From: Anaerovibrio sp. JC8
Lineage (GTDB): Bacteria; Bacillota; Negativicutes; Selenomonadales; Selenomonadaceae
Direction: 5' to 3'
Length of the DNA stretch: 64,000 nt
Assembly (NCBI RefSeq): GCF_002100115.1
Contig: NZ_ANBM01000005.1
Location: 186,001-250,000, forward strand
Shown here: one piece after another, positions 51,908-60,126 of the stretch
How the letters are laid out: every line of letters begins with the position of its first letter
Position numbering within the stretch: position 1 is the stretch's first letter
Position numbers and translations under genes: made by a program
The notes under the pieces: generated by a model
What the model was told of the DNA's origin: nothing
What the model saw: the letters and a program-made list of their open reading frames with translations, nothing else
Database searches by the model: none

Positions 51908-53410
51908 TTATTTATTATCTAAAGGCTCTCCGTAGGCCTCCGCCAACAGAGCTGCCCTCTTTTCAATGTAAATATCTATATCCCTCAGATAAGTGATTAA
52001 ATCCTTGGCATTAAATGAGGATTTCAACCGCTTTTCCCGGAAATTCACCACCTTGCTGGTGGCTGCACCACCAATACCAAGTATGGTCTGGTGCTCCTCC
52101 ATAATCTGGATATTATAGATACTTTCCGCCCCCTCACGGCAACAGCCAACATTTTCCAGTTGACCGCTCATATAGCCCTGACGGTACAGATAATATGGCT
52201 TCATACCAGCCTTATTAATATAGCCCATAGCCGTATGGAACATATCCCGACAAGTCTTGTCATCCGGCAGCTCATACTCCTCCAGATTCATCTTCAAAAC
52301 GGAGCCCCGCTTTAAAGCCAGGGAATGAAGGGTTATATCATCGGGCCCAAGGGCCACGATTTTCTGCATGGTATCTTCAATATCGGCCACCCCTTCACCA
52401 GGAAGGCCAATAATTAAATCCATATTGATTTCCGGAATACCAGCCGCCCGCAAATCATTGTACATAGTCACAATAGCTTCCGGGGAATGGTTCCTTCCAA
52501 TGCGTTTCAGTGTCCTTGGCTGCATGGTCTGTGGGTTTACGCTGACCCGGGTAACCTGCATATCCACCATGGTCTGAATCTTGTCCGGGGACATGCTGTC
52601 CGGCCGGCCCGCTTCCACCGTGAACTCAATGGTATGTTCACAGTAAAAAGCCTCCCGTACTGCGCTGAGCATTTCCCGGAAATATTTATCCGGCAGGCTG
52701 GTGGGAGTACCCCCGCCTACATAAATGGACTGGACCTTAAAGCCATAGTCGGCCACCGCCTGCTTTACTGCAGCCAAGTCCTTATGGAATACCTCCATAA
52801 ACTCCTGCAGGCCCTCTTCCTTCGGCAGGATGTTGGCCGGGAAGGAGCAATAAAGACAACGGCTCAGGCAAAATGGTATGCCCACATAGATGCTGATGGT
52901 CTTTTCGTCTGTCCTGGCCAAAAATGGCTGCTGGCGGATGGCCATATCCACAATGGTGGTAGCCTTTTCCTCGCTGGCTTCGTAATCATGGAGCAGCCGG
53001 TCCACCACCTCATCCCGGGATAATCCACCGTCCAGCAGACGATGAACTATCTTGGTGGGACGTACCCCGTGAAGGATACCCCAAGGCGCCGCTTCAAGGC
53101 CAAACTGCTTTCTGAACAGCTGATAGAGGTTCAGCTTTATGAGACGATGCTTGCCGGCGGCAAACCGTTCATCACTGCGGCCACGGATGGTCTGGGTGAG
53201 ATGCACCCTTTCCCCATTTACGCCAGTCATATCTATAACCGTCTCCACCACCGGAACATTATCGGGGTGCAGATGGTTTTCTATATTTAGTGATTCCCAG
53301 GCATAATCCTCCTGGCAGCCCGTCTCAAACTTAAAGAGATTCAAAACCTCCCGGACCACCTTGACTACCACCTGATCCTCACTATTTAAGGTAAACTCGT
53401 TAATTTTCAA
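51908..53410 (-). CDS. hemZ: Radical SAM coproporphyrinogen dehydrogenase-like protein HemZ
   Basis: About 500 residues. The radical SAM loop GIPFCLSRCLYCSFPANIL (CxxxCxxC) and SIYVGGGTPTSLPDKYF are typical of the HemN/HemZ/HemW group; the C-terminal HHxxx-type substrate region ends ILGIGGAATSKVVN. The N-terminal 150 residues match HemZ rather than HemW. Start is uncertain: TTG at 53410 (LKINEF) matches the family N terminus and overlaps fur by 11 bases; a longer frame with ATG at 53440 is possible. HemZ is proposed for anaerobic haem synthesis, but some members do other radical chemistry. Confidence 0.83.
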   Translation of the reverse strand: MKINEFTLNSEDQVVVKVVREVLNLFKFETGCQEDYAWESLNIENHLHPDNVPVVETVIDMTGVNGERVHLTQTIRGRSDERFAAGKHRLIKLNLYQLFRKQFGLEAAPWGILHGVRPTKIVHRLLDGGLSRDEVVDRLLHDYEASEEKATTIVDMAIRQQPFLARTDEKTISIYVGIPFCLSRCLYCSFPANILPKEEGLQEFMEVFHKDLAAVKQAVADYGFKVQSIYVGGGTPTSLPDKYFREMLSAVREAFYCEHTIEFTVEAGRPDSMSPDKIQTMVDMQVTRVSVNPQTMQPRTLKRIGRNHSPEAIVTMYNDLRAAGIPEINMDLIIGLPGEGVADIEDTMQKIVALGPDDITLHSLALKRGSVLKMNLEEYELPDDKTCRDMFHTAMGYINKAGMKPYYLYRQGYMSGQLENVGCCREGAESIYNIQIMEEHQTILGIGGAATSKVVNFREKRLKSSFNAKDLITYLRDIDIYIEKRAALLAEAYGEPLDNK

Positions 53411-53864
53411 GCTTCTTGGCACACTCCTGACAGTATCCATAGAATAACACCTGATGATCAATGATGTTGAAGTTGCACTGATCAGCAATCTTCTGCTCCA
53501 GGCCCTCCAGCATATCCTCAGAGAATTCTATAACCTTGTCGCAGCCTTTGCAAATAAGGTGATGGTGCTGATGGCCGTTCTCCTGAATCTTCTTCAGCTC
53601 GTAACGGGCCCGCTTCTCACCGAATTCCATCTTCTGCAAAATATTCATTTCAGGACTGCACATTAACTCGAGAGTACGGTACACAGTGGCCAGACCAATA
53701 TCATATCCCTTATCCCGGAGAGTACGGTGTACTTCCTCAGCACTAAGGTGTTCTCCTGTACTATTTAAGAAAACCTCCAGTACGTCCTGTCTCTGATGAG
53801 TCAGCTTGTACCGGCTGTTCTGGAGTCTTTTTTTCAGTTCTTCAATGCTAAATCCATCACGCAT
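53400..53864 (-). CDS. Fur family metalloregulator
   Basis: 154-residue Fur-fold repressor. Helix-turn-helix KLTHQRQDVLEVFLNSTGEHLSAEEVHRTLRDKGYDIGLATVYRTLELM, metal site GHQHHHLICKGCDKVIEF and second Cys pair YGYCQECAKKLEN (structural zinc). It would sense Fe2+, or peroxide if PerR-like. ATG at 53864 follows GGGGGA. First gene of the hemZ-hisS-aspS transcript; placing a Fur protein before a haem gene is sensible. Promoter candidate TGGAAA-17-TATAAT ends at 53935. Confidence 0.93.
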   Translation of the reverse strand: MRDGFSIEELKKRLQNSRYKLTHQRQDVLEVFLNSTGEHLSAEEVHRTLRDKGYDIGLATVYRTLELMCSPEMNILQKMEFGEKRARYELKKIQENGHQHHHLICKGCDKVIEFSEDMLEGLEQKIADQCNFNIIDHQVLFYGYCQECAKKLEN

Positions 53865-53934
53865 TTCTATATCCCCCGCATGCCAAAAATTTGTAATTAA
53901 CATTACTCTCCTAATTTACACTCCAATTATTGTA

Positions 53935-54026
53935 TTATAACGTAATTGTTCAAGAATTTCCATAACTATATGGAAATTCATCCCATTAGGCGTTTCGACG
54001 AGCCCAAAAGCCTACTCGTCATAACG
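53935..54026 (-). repeat. Hairpin/promoter element, copy B (upstream of fur)
   Basis: On the minus strand: GCGTTATGACGAG...CTCGTCGAAACGC long stem, CTAATGGGATG, a perfect GAATTTCCATA-TAGT-TATGGAAATTC stem, then TTGAACAATTACGTTATAAT, which contains a perfect -10. It has the same layout as copy A upstream of truB. Confidence 0.6.
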
Positions 54027-54052
54027 CAAAGAATCATGTTTTTCCATATGTA

Positions 54053-55303
54053 TTATTCATATTCAGCAATATATTTTGCTAATTCTGCATCATAGCTGTA
54101 TTCATAACCAGAAGGACGGGTATCATCTCCTAAAAGATATCGTGATTCATTTGGCTTTATTTTTAATCTGTCAATAACCTTAAAATATCTTGTTTCATGA
54201 TCCGCACAAGTCAAATATATGTCCTCAATATCTGAATTATGGATGTCATCTCCTGTATATACATTAGTAAAAGCAAACTTTCCACTTCCTAAAAAGCCAT
54301 TATGGATAATATCAGCTATTTGTCCTGCCACGAAATAGGTTCTATCGATGGTCGATACCCTATCATTACCGTTTATAATCCCTGTCCCCATAAAAGGCCT
54401 GCCATCCAAATAGAATTTTTGGTTATTGAAAGTTACTCTGCCATAGGAATGCTCAGAAATCTGCTTTTCCAGCCTACGGATGCGCTCAAGAGTATCTGGG
54501 TGCGGGTTGTATTCATTCCCATCAATTACCTGAATGCCTTTGATATCATACCTTTTTTCATGTTTATCCATCCGATAAAGGAAAGAAACCAAGCTGCCGG
54601 GAGAAAATCGTGTGCTGTTGTTTAAAAAGGATACAGCCTGTCTGTCTGCCAAATATTCCCCTTCAACGGAGAACTGGGCATTTATGGCAGTTTTATTGTA
54701 AGCAATATCTGTCATCAAAAGCATAAGATTTTCAGGAGAAGGCGTGTTCCAATTACTCCCCAATAATGCTTTTAATCCCTTTTCCCCATAAAAATTATCT
54801 ATCTTCCGCTGGAAATCACGGTTATACCAGTGAGAGGCTTCATGGGCAATAACCGAAGCAAGCATAGAGTATTGATACAGACTCCCTTCGTTATAGTCTG
54901 CAAGATTCCGATAATCTATCTTATCAATAGAAGGGATAGTCATAGTAAAATCAATCATTTGGGTTGATAAAAAAATACGCCCGGAAGGAAGGGTTGTTGC
55001 ATCCACCTCATTAACCGAGGATTCTTTAATAGGATAAAGAAAACGGGAATGAACTCCGTCATTAAAATTTAATGTGGCCGGATTCATTTCAACCAGCTCT
55101 TTTTGTATTCTATAGATAAAATCATTATGCCAGGAACGAACTCCATTGGCATATTCATCTTCGATAAAATCACCATAAAGATGTTCAGCTTCATCGCTGA
55201 TGACATAGGCTTCAGAAATATTAGCTACAAATGATACCGTTACCAGGGCTAAAGCCATAAAGCCTGCTAAAAATTTCTTCCTTGGATTCATATTTAATTT
55301 CAT
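54053..55303 (-). CDS. Exported M48-family zinc metallopeptidase
   Basis: 416-residue protein with a signal peptide (FLAGFMALALVTVSFVANISEA, cleavage near residue 33). The zinc site is SVIAHEASHWYNRD (HExxH) with the third ligand in FSVEGEYLADRQAVSFL (ExxxD). After the peptidase domain, about 140 C-terminal residues have no recognised domain. It probably acts in the envelope. ATG at 55303 follows AAAGGA. The next gene upstream encodes another exported protein and may be a partner. Its closeness to the CRISPR array is likely accidental. Confidence 0.82.
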   Translation of the reverse strand: MKLNMNPRKKFLAGFMALALVTVSFVANISEAYVISDEAEHLYGDFIEDEYANGVRSWHNDFIYRIQKELVEMNPATLNFNDGVHSRFLYPIKESSVNEVDATTLPSGRIFLSTQMIDFTMTIPSIDKIDYRNLADYNEGSLYQYSMLASVIAHEASHWYNRDFQRKIDNFYGEKGLKALLGSNWNTPSPENLMLLMTDIAYNKTAINAQFSVEGEYLADRQAVSFLNNSTRFSPGSLVSFLYRMDKHEKRYDIKGIQVIDGNEYNPHPDTLERIRRLEKQISEHSYGRVTFNNQKFYLDGRPFMGTGIINGNDRVSTIDRTYFVAGQIADIIHNGFLGSGKFAFTNVYTGDDIHNSDIEDIYLTCADHETRYFKVIDRLKIKPNESRYLLGDDTRPSGYEYSYDAELAKYIAEYE

Positions 55304-55357
55304 TAAAAACAATCCTTTCATGTAATTAATCAGAAGCTACACCAGAGCAGCCACTTT

Positions 55358-55912
55358 TTAATATAACATTAGAATATAATCAGGTACCTCTACTCTTCTT
55401 TTACTTACAATGATTTTTATTCTATCATCATCGTCAAAAAAAGTAACTTCTCTATCCATATCGGATTTACCCTGGGTATCCATAACAAGTTCAAAATCTT
55501 GGGAATGAGGCTTTTCCTTCAATTCAGCCATATCAAATTCAAGAACATTGGAATAAGGCTTTTCCTGGGGTGCTTCATATTTATATTTTTTTAGCTGTAT
55601 ATCTTTGATTTTTAGCACATAATGATTATCCTTTTGTTCAATGATGAAACAGGATGTAGAATCGCTATACATAATAGTTCCATCTATTAATTCTTCCGCC
55701 TTATTGCCCTGTGTACTACCGCGATATATCTCCATATAATCCTGATTTTCCGCTACCTTTTGACGGACTTCTACCAACCATTCATCTTCATATACAGGTT
55801 TCTTTTCCACGAACTGTGACGCATGGCTTATTGAAGCATGAAAAACCAGCAAAAATGTAAAACACATTACCCACATAATACATTTACCTACACCCATTAA
55901 ATCCTTATTCAT
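55358..55912 (-). CDS. Small exported protein of unknown function
   Basis: I do not recognise the family. 184 residues with a signal peptide (CIMWVMCFTFLLVFHASISHA, cleavage about residue 32). The mature part is hydrophilic with alternating strands (TIMYSDSTSCFIIEQ, HYVLKIKDIQLKKYKYE, EVTFFDDDDRIKIIVSKRRVEV), suggesting a beta-rich domain. ATG at 55912 follows AGGAG. It is 54 bases upstream of the M48 peptidase gene, same strand, so the two may be co-transcribed; it could be a substrate, inhibitor or chaperone. Confidence 0.7.
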   Translation of the reverse strand: MNKDLMGVGKCIMWVMCFTFLLVFHASISHASQFVEKKPVYEDEWLVEVRQKVAENQDYMEIYRGSTQGNKAEELIDGTIMYSDSTSCFIIEQKDNHYVLKIKDIQLKKYKYEAPQEKPYSNVLEFDMAELKEKPHSQDFELVMDTQGKSDMDREVTFFDDDDRIKIIVSKRRVEVPDYILMLY

Positions 55913-55947
55913 ATTTCTACACTCCTCCCCAAATCATAAACTTAAAC

Positions 55948-55985
55948 TAAAAGAACTACAGCCTTTCACGGATGTAGTTTTTTTA
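55948..55985 (-). terminator. Terminator after the CRISPR array
   Basis: Minus strand AACTACA-TCCGTGAAAGGC-TGTAGTT then CTTTTAG. It lies 14 bases beyond the last, degenerate repeat and before the exported-protein gene. Confidence 0.7.
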
Positions 55986-55999
55986 GTGTGCAATATAAT

Positions 56000-56540
56000 G
56001 TTTGATGCCGCGAGCGGCATTTGCCCTGCGCAATTATTAATTATTATGTCAATGCAAAGCCTTCAGAAATGTTTCAATGCCGCGAGCGGCATTTGCCCTG
56101 CGCAATAAAACAACAGGCAAGGTAGTAGTTATGGGTATGAAGTTTCAATGCCGCGAGCGGCATTTACCCTGCGCAATTGCCATCTATGGCACAAAGGAAG
56201 ATAAGGAAGCTTTCTAGTTTCAATGCCGCAAGCGGCATTAGCCTTGCGCAAGTAACTACTGGTTCACCAATAATTGAGTTTGAGGGTCAGTTTCAATGCC
56301 GCAAGCGGCATTAGCCTTGCGCAAGAGGTAATCCCTGATAAGCGAAAGAAAGCCCCAAAACAGTTTCAATGCCGCAAGCGGCATTTGCCCTGCGCAATTC
56401 GATGACCGTGACCCACATGCTATTCTGCATGGCATGTTTCAATGCCGCAAGCGGCATTTGCCCTGCGCAATGAATGGTTGGTAGAATTATCCCAATTTTC
56501 GCTTAGTTTCAATGCCGCAAGCGGCATTTGCCCTGCGCAA
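56000..56540 (-). CRISPR. CRISPR array, 8 repeats and 7 spacers, type III-B associated
   Basis: Repeats of 35-36 bases begin at 56000, 56071, 56142, 56217, 56290, 56363, 56436 and 56506; spacers are 35-40 bases. Read on the minus strand the repeat contains the palindrome AATGCCGC-TT-GCGGCATT and ends ATTGAAAC, the usual 8-base crRNA 5' tag, so the array is transcribed with the cas operon. The copy at 56000 lacks a base and is the oldest end. Repeats are not uniform: copies 1-3 have GCGAGC, 4-8 GCAAGC in the loop; copies 4 and 5 share TTAGCCTTGCGCAAG in place of TTTGCCCTGCGCAAT. Spacer targets cannot be searched here. Confidence 0.98.
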
Positions 56541-56768
56541 TACTGTCCTCTGAAACCATTGAAAACAGTGGGCTGAAAATGAAAAAATAACACAGAAGGC
56601 GATTTTCAGCAAAATGTTCCAAAACGCCCGTGGACACTTGTTGCACTTTTATCCCAAAAACCGCTATGCAGTAAGCAACAAAAGCCATCCTTTAGTCCAC
56701 GAAAATCCTTAATTCAGATTTTCATTTTGCTGGGTTTCTTCGCCATCGTCTTCCTTATTATAGAATAA
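56541..56768 (-). promoter_or_regulatory. CRISPR leader region
   Basis: 228 bases without a gene between cas6 and the first repeat. It contains a 9-base inverted repeat GCTGAAAAT / ATTTTCAGC (56572-56580, 56602-56610) and a promoter-like TTACTG-17-TAAAAG on the minus strand. The region between the inverted repeat and the array holds a partial match to the repeat end (CCATTGAAAAC) in reverse orientation. Confidence 0.6.
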
Positions 56769-57596
56769 TTATAGTCCTTCTGCAACACTACATAATCGGG
56801 TCTGACCCATTCCCTGGGCGGTCATGCGTCCAACCCCAGCAAACTGGGCAAAATATGCTAATCTGTAAAATATCTTTTTTTGTTCATCATCAAGATTATA
56901 CAGTGAATAGGTAAATTCCCCCACAAACCCAGTAACAGCGATATTTTTATTATATCTGAGCCGCTCTGTATTCCCCTTCCACTTCCACGGTACTACCTTT
57001 TCAGCCATGGCCTTGCACTCAGCCACATCAAGAGGCTCAGGCATATCAAACTGATTCCACTTCATTGCCAATGATCCCCATACCATTCTTGGCTCTGGGA
57101 AAGGATAATCACTTGTATCAAGTCTGAAGGTGGTCGGTGAAACATATCGCAAAGTAACCAACTCTGGTACCTTCGGCGGCATACTATCCATGAATTCTTT
57201 CTTGGTCAAAAGAACAGCTTCCGGATGCTCTGAAGTGGCTTTAAACACGGATTGAAGCTCAAAATTCGCTTTTCCTATCTGGAAAACATATCCTTCCGGG
57301 ACATTCAAAAAGATATGTAAAACATCTTCTGAGAACGCAGTAATCGATATTTCAGCGCACTCTCCCTGTTGAACAGAATAGTGACTGATATCCTCTGTCT
57401 GTTCACCTTGATTGATATGTAAAGGCGCAACAGTAAAGGGTTTAACCTGCAAAGCATTATGCAATTCTGTTGCCAGCCCCTCTGACTGACTTTTCAGTAG
57501 CTTAAAAACAGCACCATGAAGCAGTTTTCCATTCACCACTGGCACACGGCATTTTTCTGTTGCCTGCACACGATATACAATTCTTCCTAAATCCAT
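56769..57596 (-). CDS. cas6: CRISPR pre-crRNA endoribonuclease Cas6
   Basis: 275-residue RAMP protein with two ferredoxin-like folds. KLLHGAVFKLL near residue 27 supplies a candidate catalytic His; FTVAPLHI is a family strand; the C-terminal glycine loop is FAGVGRMTAQGMGQTRL. Cas6 cuts the repeat to leave the 8-base tag; the array next door has the matching ATTGAAAC end and a strong stem. ATG at 57596 is 11 bases after the exonuclease gene. Last gene of the operon. Confidence 0.88.
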   Translation of the reverse strand: MDLGRIVYRVQATEKCRVPVVNGKLLHGAVFKLLKSQSEGLATELHNALQVKPFTVAPLHINQGEQTEDISHYSVQQGECAEISITAFSEDVLHIFLNVPEGYVFQIGKANFELQSVFKATSEHPEAVLLTKKEFMDSMPPKVPELVTLRYVSPTTFRLDTSDYPFPEPRMVWGSLAMKWNQFDMPEPLDVAECKAMAEKVVPWKWKGNTERLRYNKNIAVTGFVGEFTYSLYNLDDEQKKIFYRLAYFAQFAGVGRMTAQGMGQTRLCSVAEGL

Positions 57597-57607
57597 AATT
57601 AAATTCC

Positions 57608-58135
57608 TTATTTATTCCTTAGGCGCGGAAGAATATATTTCTTCCAAATAGCTAAAGTTGTTCTGGCATCATATAGAGCATTATGCTGCATTCCGTTTTC
57701 CAGTGGATTCACCAGCTCTTCTCTTGCTTTCAGAGGATCTATACCAATAACATAAAGCATACTGGATATATCCAGCATCGGAAACGGTCCCTGAAAAAGC
57801 CGCTCCTCAATATTACTGGAAACACATTTAGACATCAGACGGCTCTCCACCGGATGCATTACATCTATAATGATATAAGCATTCTGGGCATGAGTCCGCC
57901 AGAAGGACCATACTGCTTCTAATAGGCTATGCTCATCATCATACTTTTCGTACTCTCCCATAATGGGAAGTACATTCTCTCGAACCCATTCCGTTCTTAT
58001 ATGCTTTTCAGGCTCACTCAAACCGATGTATTGCTTTTCCAGCTCATTACCATCGGCATCAGTTAAAACCATAGCTACAGAAACAAATGGCCCATACAGG
58101 CCATCTGTCTCTGCGTCTAGAAAGATATAATTCAT
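57608..58135 (-). CDS. DEDDh (DnaQ-like) 3'-5' exonuclease inside the type III-B operon
   Basis: 175-residue single-domain exonuclease. All five catalytic residues are seen: Asp7 and Glu9 (FLDAETDG), Asp91 (IIIDVMHPVE), His151 and Asp156 (QHNALYDARTT). It is four bases after cmr6 and 11 before cas6, with its own ribosome site AGAAGG, so it is an integral operon gene. Cmr complexes do not need such a subunit, so this is an accessory. Possible jobs: trimming crRNA 3' ends after Cas6 cleavage, degrading target RNA fragments, or DNA trimming for spacer capture. RNA or DNA preference cannot be told. No extra domain is present. Confidence 0.85.
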   Translation of the reverse strand: MNYIFLDAETDGLYGPFVSVAMVLTDADGNELEKQYIGLSEPEKHIRTEWVRENVLPIMGEYEKYDDEHSLLEAVWSFWRTHAQNAYIIIDVMHPVESRLMSKCVSSNIEERLFQGPFPMLDISSMLYVIGIDPLKAREELVNPLENGMQHNALYDARTTLAIWKKYILPRLRNK

Positions 58136-58139
58136 TTAA

Positions 58140-58985
58140 TTACCTTCTGTTATTTCTATTACTACCTTGTGGCCTATTGTTATTAGACGGATTCGGTTTA
58201 GGAGCATTGACTTTCAATAACTCATTTTTGGACGGCTTTTTCACCATCATACCAAATCCAACATTTGTCTTGGCACCTATACCCATATCAAGTACAATTT
58301 GTTCAAATAACTCAAGCAACTCTGCAGCAGTAACTACTACTTTTTTGTCAACGACATAATCCTTACACACAAAAAAGAACTTAAATATTACTCCAGGCTT
58401 AATCTTTACCATGCTAACGGGTTTGGGCTCTTTAAACTCACTTGGATGCGGGGTGATATACTCTGTCGCTAACAATGTTTTATCATTTTCATCCACTTGA
58501 GGAAAAGCACCTAGAAAATTTATATTGCCCGGTTTATCCTGCCCAAAAATCCATTTGGTAAACTCTACTATGTCATCTACTTTCTTTCCATTTGGGCATG
58601 ATTTAATATATTCAATTCTAGCATCATCTCCGGGTTCCGGAAAATAGCTTCTTAACATTCCTTTTAAAGATGAACCGGGTAAAAATGGCAGGCCAGTAAC
58701 AAAGTCAAAGGTAAATCCATTTTTTAAGGCATCAACCATTTTTATCTCATGTAAAAGCCCTGTTCCTATCATTAACCCTGGATAAGCAGTATGCAGACTA
58801 AATTCCTGTAGTCCATCAATATGTTCAAATTCTGCCGGAAAAATATTCTCTGTTGGAAAATGAAACTCAACAATATTGGTTGTCCTGTCTGTTATACCTC
58901 CATTGACAAAAAATTCTTCATCATTCAAACCTAAGCCATCGTAGTATTCAACATTATATAAATAACTCATATTATTGGACTTCAT
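58140..58985 (-). CDS. cmr6: Type III-B RAMP protein Cmr6
   Basis: 281-residue RAMP: GLMIGTGLLHEIKM, then the family signature FVTGLPFLPGSSLKGMLRSYF, and a C-terminal glycine region GIGAKTNVGFGMM before a basic Asn/Pro/Arg-rich tail. It caps the Cmr4/Cmr5 filament near the target 5' end. ATG at 58985 is preferred over an in-frame upstream codon; it overlaps cmr5 by 14 bases. Confidence 0.9.
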   Translation of the reverse strand: MKSNNMSYLYNVEYYDGLGLNDEEFFVNGGITDRTTNIVEFHFPTENIFPAEFEHIDGLQEFSLHTAYPGLMIGTGLLHEIKMVDALKNGFTFDFVTGLPFLPGSSLKGMLRSYFPEPGDDARIEYIKSCPNGKKVDDIVEFTKWIFGQDKPGNINFLGAFPQVDENDKTLLATEYITPHPSEFKEPKPVSMVKIKPGVIFKFFFVCKDYVVDKKVVVTAAELLELFEQIVLDMGIGAKTNVGFGMMVKKPSKNELLKVNAPKPNPSNNNRPQGSNRNNRR

Positions 58986-59391
58986 CACTTTCTCCCGCCT
59001 TCTTATCAACCAATTCATAAAGATTCATGGCCAATTTCAGAGCAATTGCTGCATTAAGTATTTCTTCTTTACAATCCCTCTCAGCAGACATTCCCCTTTT
59101 TTTCCGTTCGATGGCATACTCAAACAGGGTTTCATGAAACTGTTCGCCCTCATGACGGCTCTTCACAATATCATAAATTGCAGCCAAAATCAGCTGACGT
59201 TCAACCGAAGCACCAGCTCTTTTTGAAAAATAAGCAATAGCCGCCAGAAGACTGCCCATAGTTATAGCTGCCCCAAAGGAAGATATCTGTCCACGAAATG
59301 CTCTATCAATCTTACCATCTTGAGCAATACCGTGCTGAGCCAGCAAACTATATGCTGACTCTATTTCATCATTTATTACACGCTTATTCAT
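58972..59391 (-). CDS. cmr5: Type III-B small subunit Cmr5
   Basis: 139-residue helical protein with the family segment RAFRGQISSFGAAITMGSLLAAIAYF and an acidic C terminus. It forms the minor filament along the crRNA backbone. GGAGGT is located ten bases before ATG, inside the cmr4 3' end. Confidence 0.9.
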   Translation of the reverse strand: MNKRVINDEIESAYSLLAQHGIAQDGKIDRAFRGQISSFGAAITMGSLLAAIAYFSKRAGASVERQLILAAIYDIVKSRHEGEQFHETLFEYAIERKKRGMSAERDCKEEILNAAIALKLAMNLYELVDKKAGESDEVQ

Positions 59392-59394
59392 TGC

Positions 59395-60126
59395 TCATAC
59401 CTCCCCCACAGTCGTCAGACTACATAATCCGTAGCCAATGGAAGCATTTCCACCAAACTGAACAATTTTCCCTTCAATAGCGTTCTTAAAGCCCCGCAAA
59501 GAATCCACCGCATCGTCACGTACTATTACCGGAAAAACAAACGTACTATGATGTGGTACAATTTCCTCATACCAAAGATTTTTACTTATACCATTCTCAA
59601 GACAATTCCTGGCCATTACAGGGAGCTCTATCATGCGGAACTCTGCATCACTCATAGAATATACAGTATCACCGGCCACAACAATTTTTTCTTCAACTTT
59701 TATTCCCTCAACAGCAACATTCGTCGAATCAGTATAATCTTCACCAGAAAAATCATCTGTTTCTGGAATAGCAAAACTTTTCCTTAACTGATCATATCTT
59801 TCCTGCGAGGATTTCGGTGAAACCATATAAAATGCCTTATCCCCTTCGGATGCTCTGGCTGGCATTGCCATCATATCTGCTGACAGAATTTTTAATGCTC
59901 CTTCAGTTTTTGCATTATCATCGCCAAACCAACTATTGACATCATCTTTTTGATTGTTCTCCGTAAAATACTGGCGCAATGCTCCTTTTAAACCGGATGA
60001 ATTTATTGTAGGCAACCCAGTAACAGGATCCCTCTCCACTTCATTGTCGATAATATTGTAATTTACGTCGCCGTTGCCTACATGCAAATTAGTAACACAC
60101 TGCACTTTTACTAAAATAGCTTTCAT
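59395..60126 (-). CDS. cmr4: Type III-B backbone RAMP Cmr4 (target RNA cleavage)
   Basis: 243 residues. NLHVGNGDVNYNIIDNEVERD includes Asp27 at the position of the Cmr4 catalytic Asp (VIDLPIQRE-like), so RNA cleavage every six bases should be active. LPTINSSGLKGALRQYF is the RAMP signature, and the C terminus has FGGNASIGYGLCSL. ATG at 60126 overlaps cmr3 by four bases (ATGA). The chain is shorter than most Cmr4 proteins (about 290). Confidence 0.9.
   Translation of the reverse strand: MKAILVKVQCVTNLHVGNGDVNYNIIDNEVERDPVTGLPTINSSGLKGALRQYFTENNQKDDVNSWFGDDNAKTEGALKILSADMMAMPARASEGDKAFYMVSPKSSQERYDQLRKSFAIPETDDFSGEDYTDSTNVAVEGIKVEEKIVVAGDTVYSMSDAEFRMIELPVMARNCLENGISKNLWYEEIVPHHSTFVFPVIVRDDAVDSLRGFKNAIEGKIVQFGGNASIGYGLCSLTTVGEV

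Noticed and set aside
53411-53488. Longer N terminus for hemZ
   Set aside because: It would overlap fur by up to 89 bases and adds residues that do not match the family; the ATG at 53440 remains possible but is less likely.
54053-55912. M48 peptidase pair as a CRISPR ancillary effector
   Set aside because: Both proteins carry export signals, they are separated from the cas genes by the array and a terminator, and they have no CARF or nucleic-acid domain.
56000-56540. Reading the array as transcribed on the plus strand
   Set aside because: The degenerate repeat is at the low-coordinate end, the ATTGAAAC tag appears on the minus strand, and a terminator lies at the low-coordinate side.
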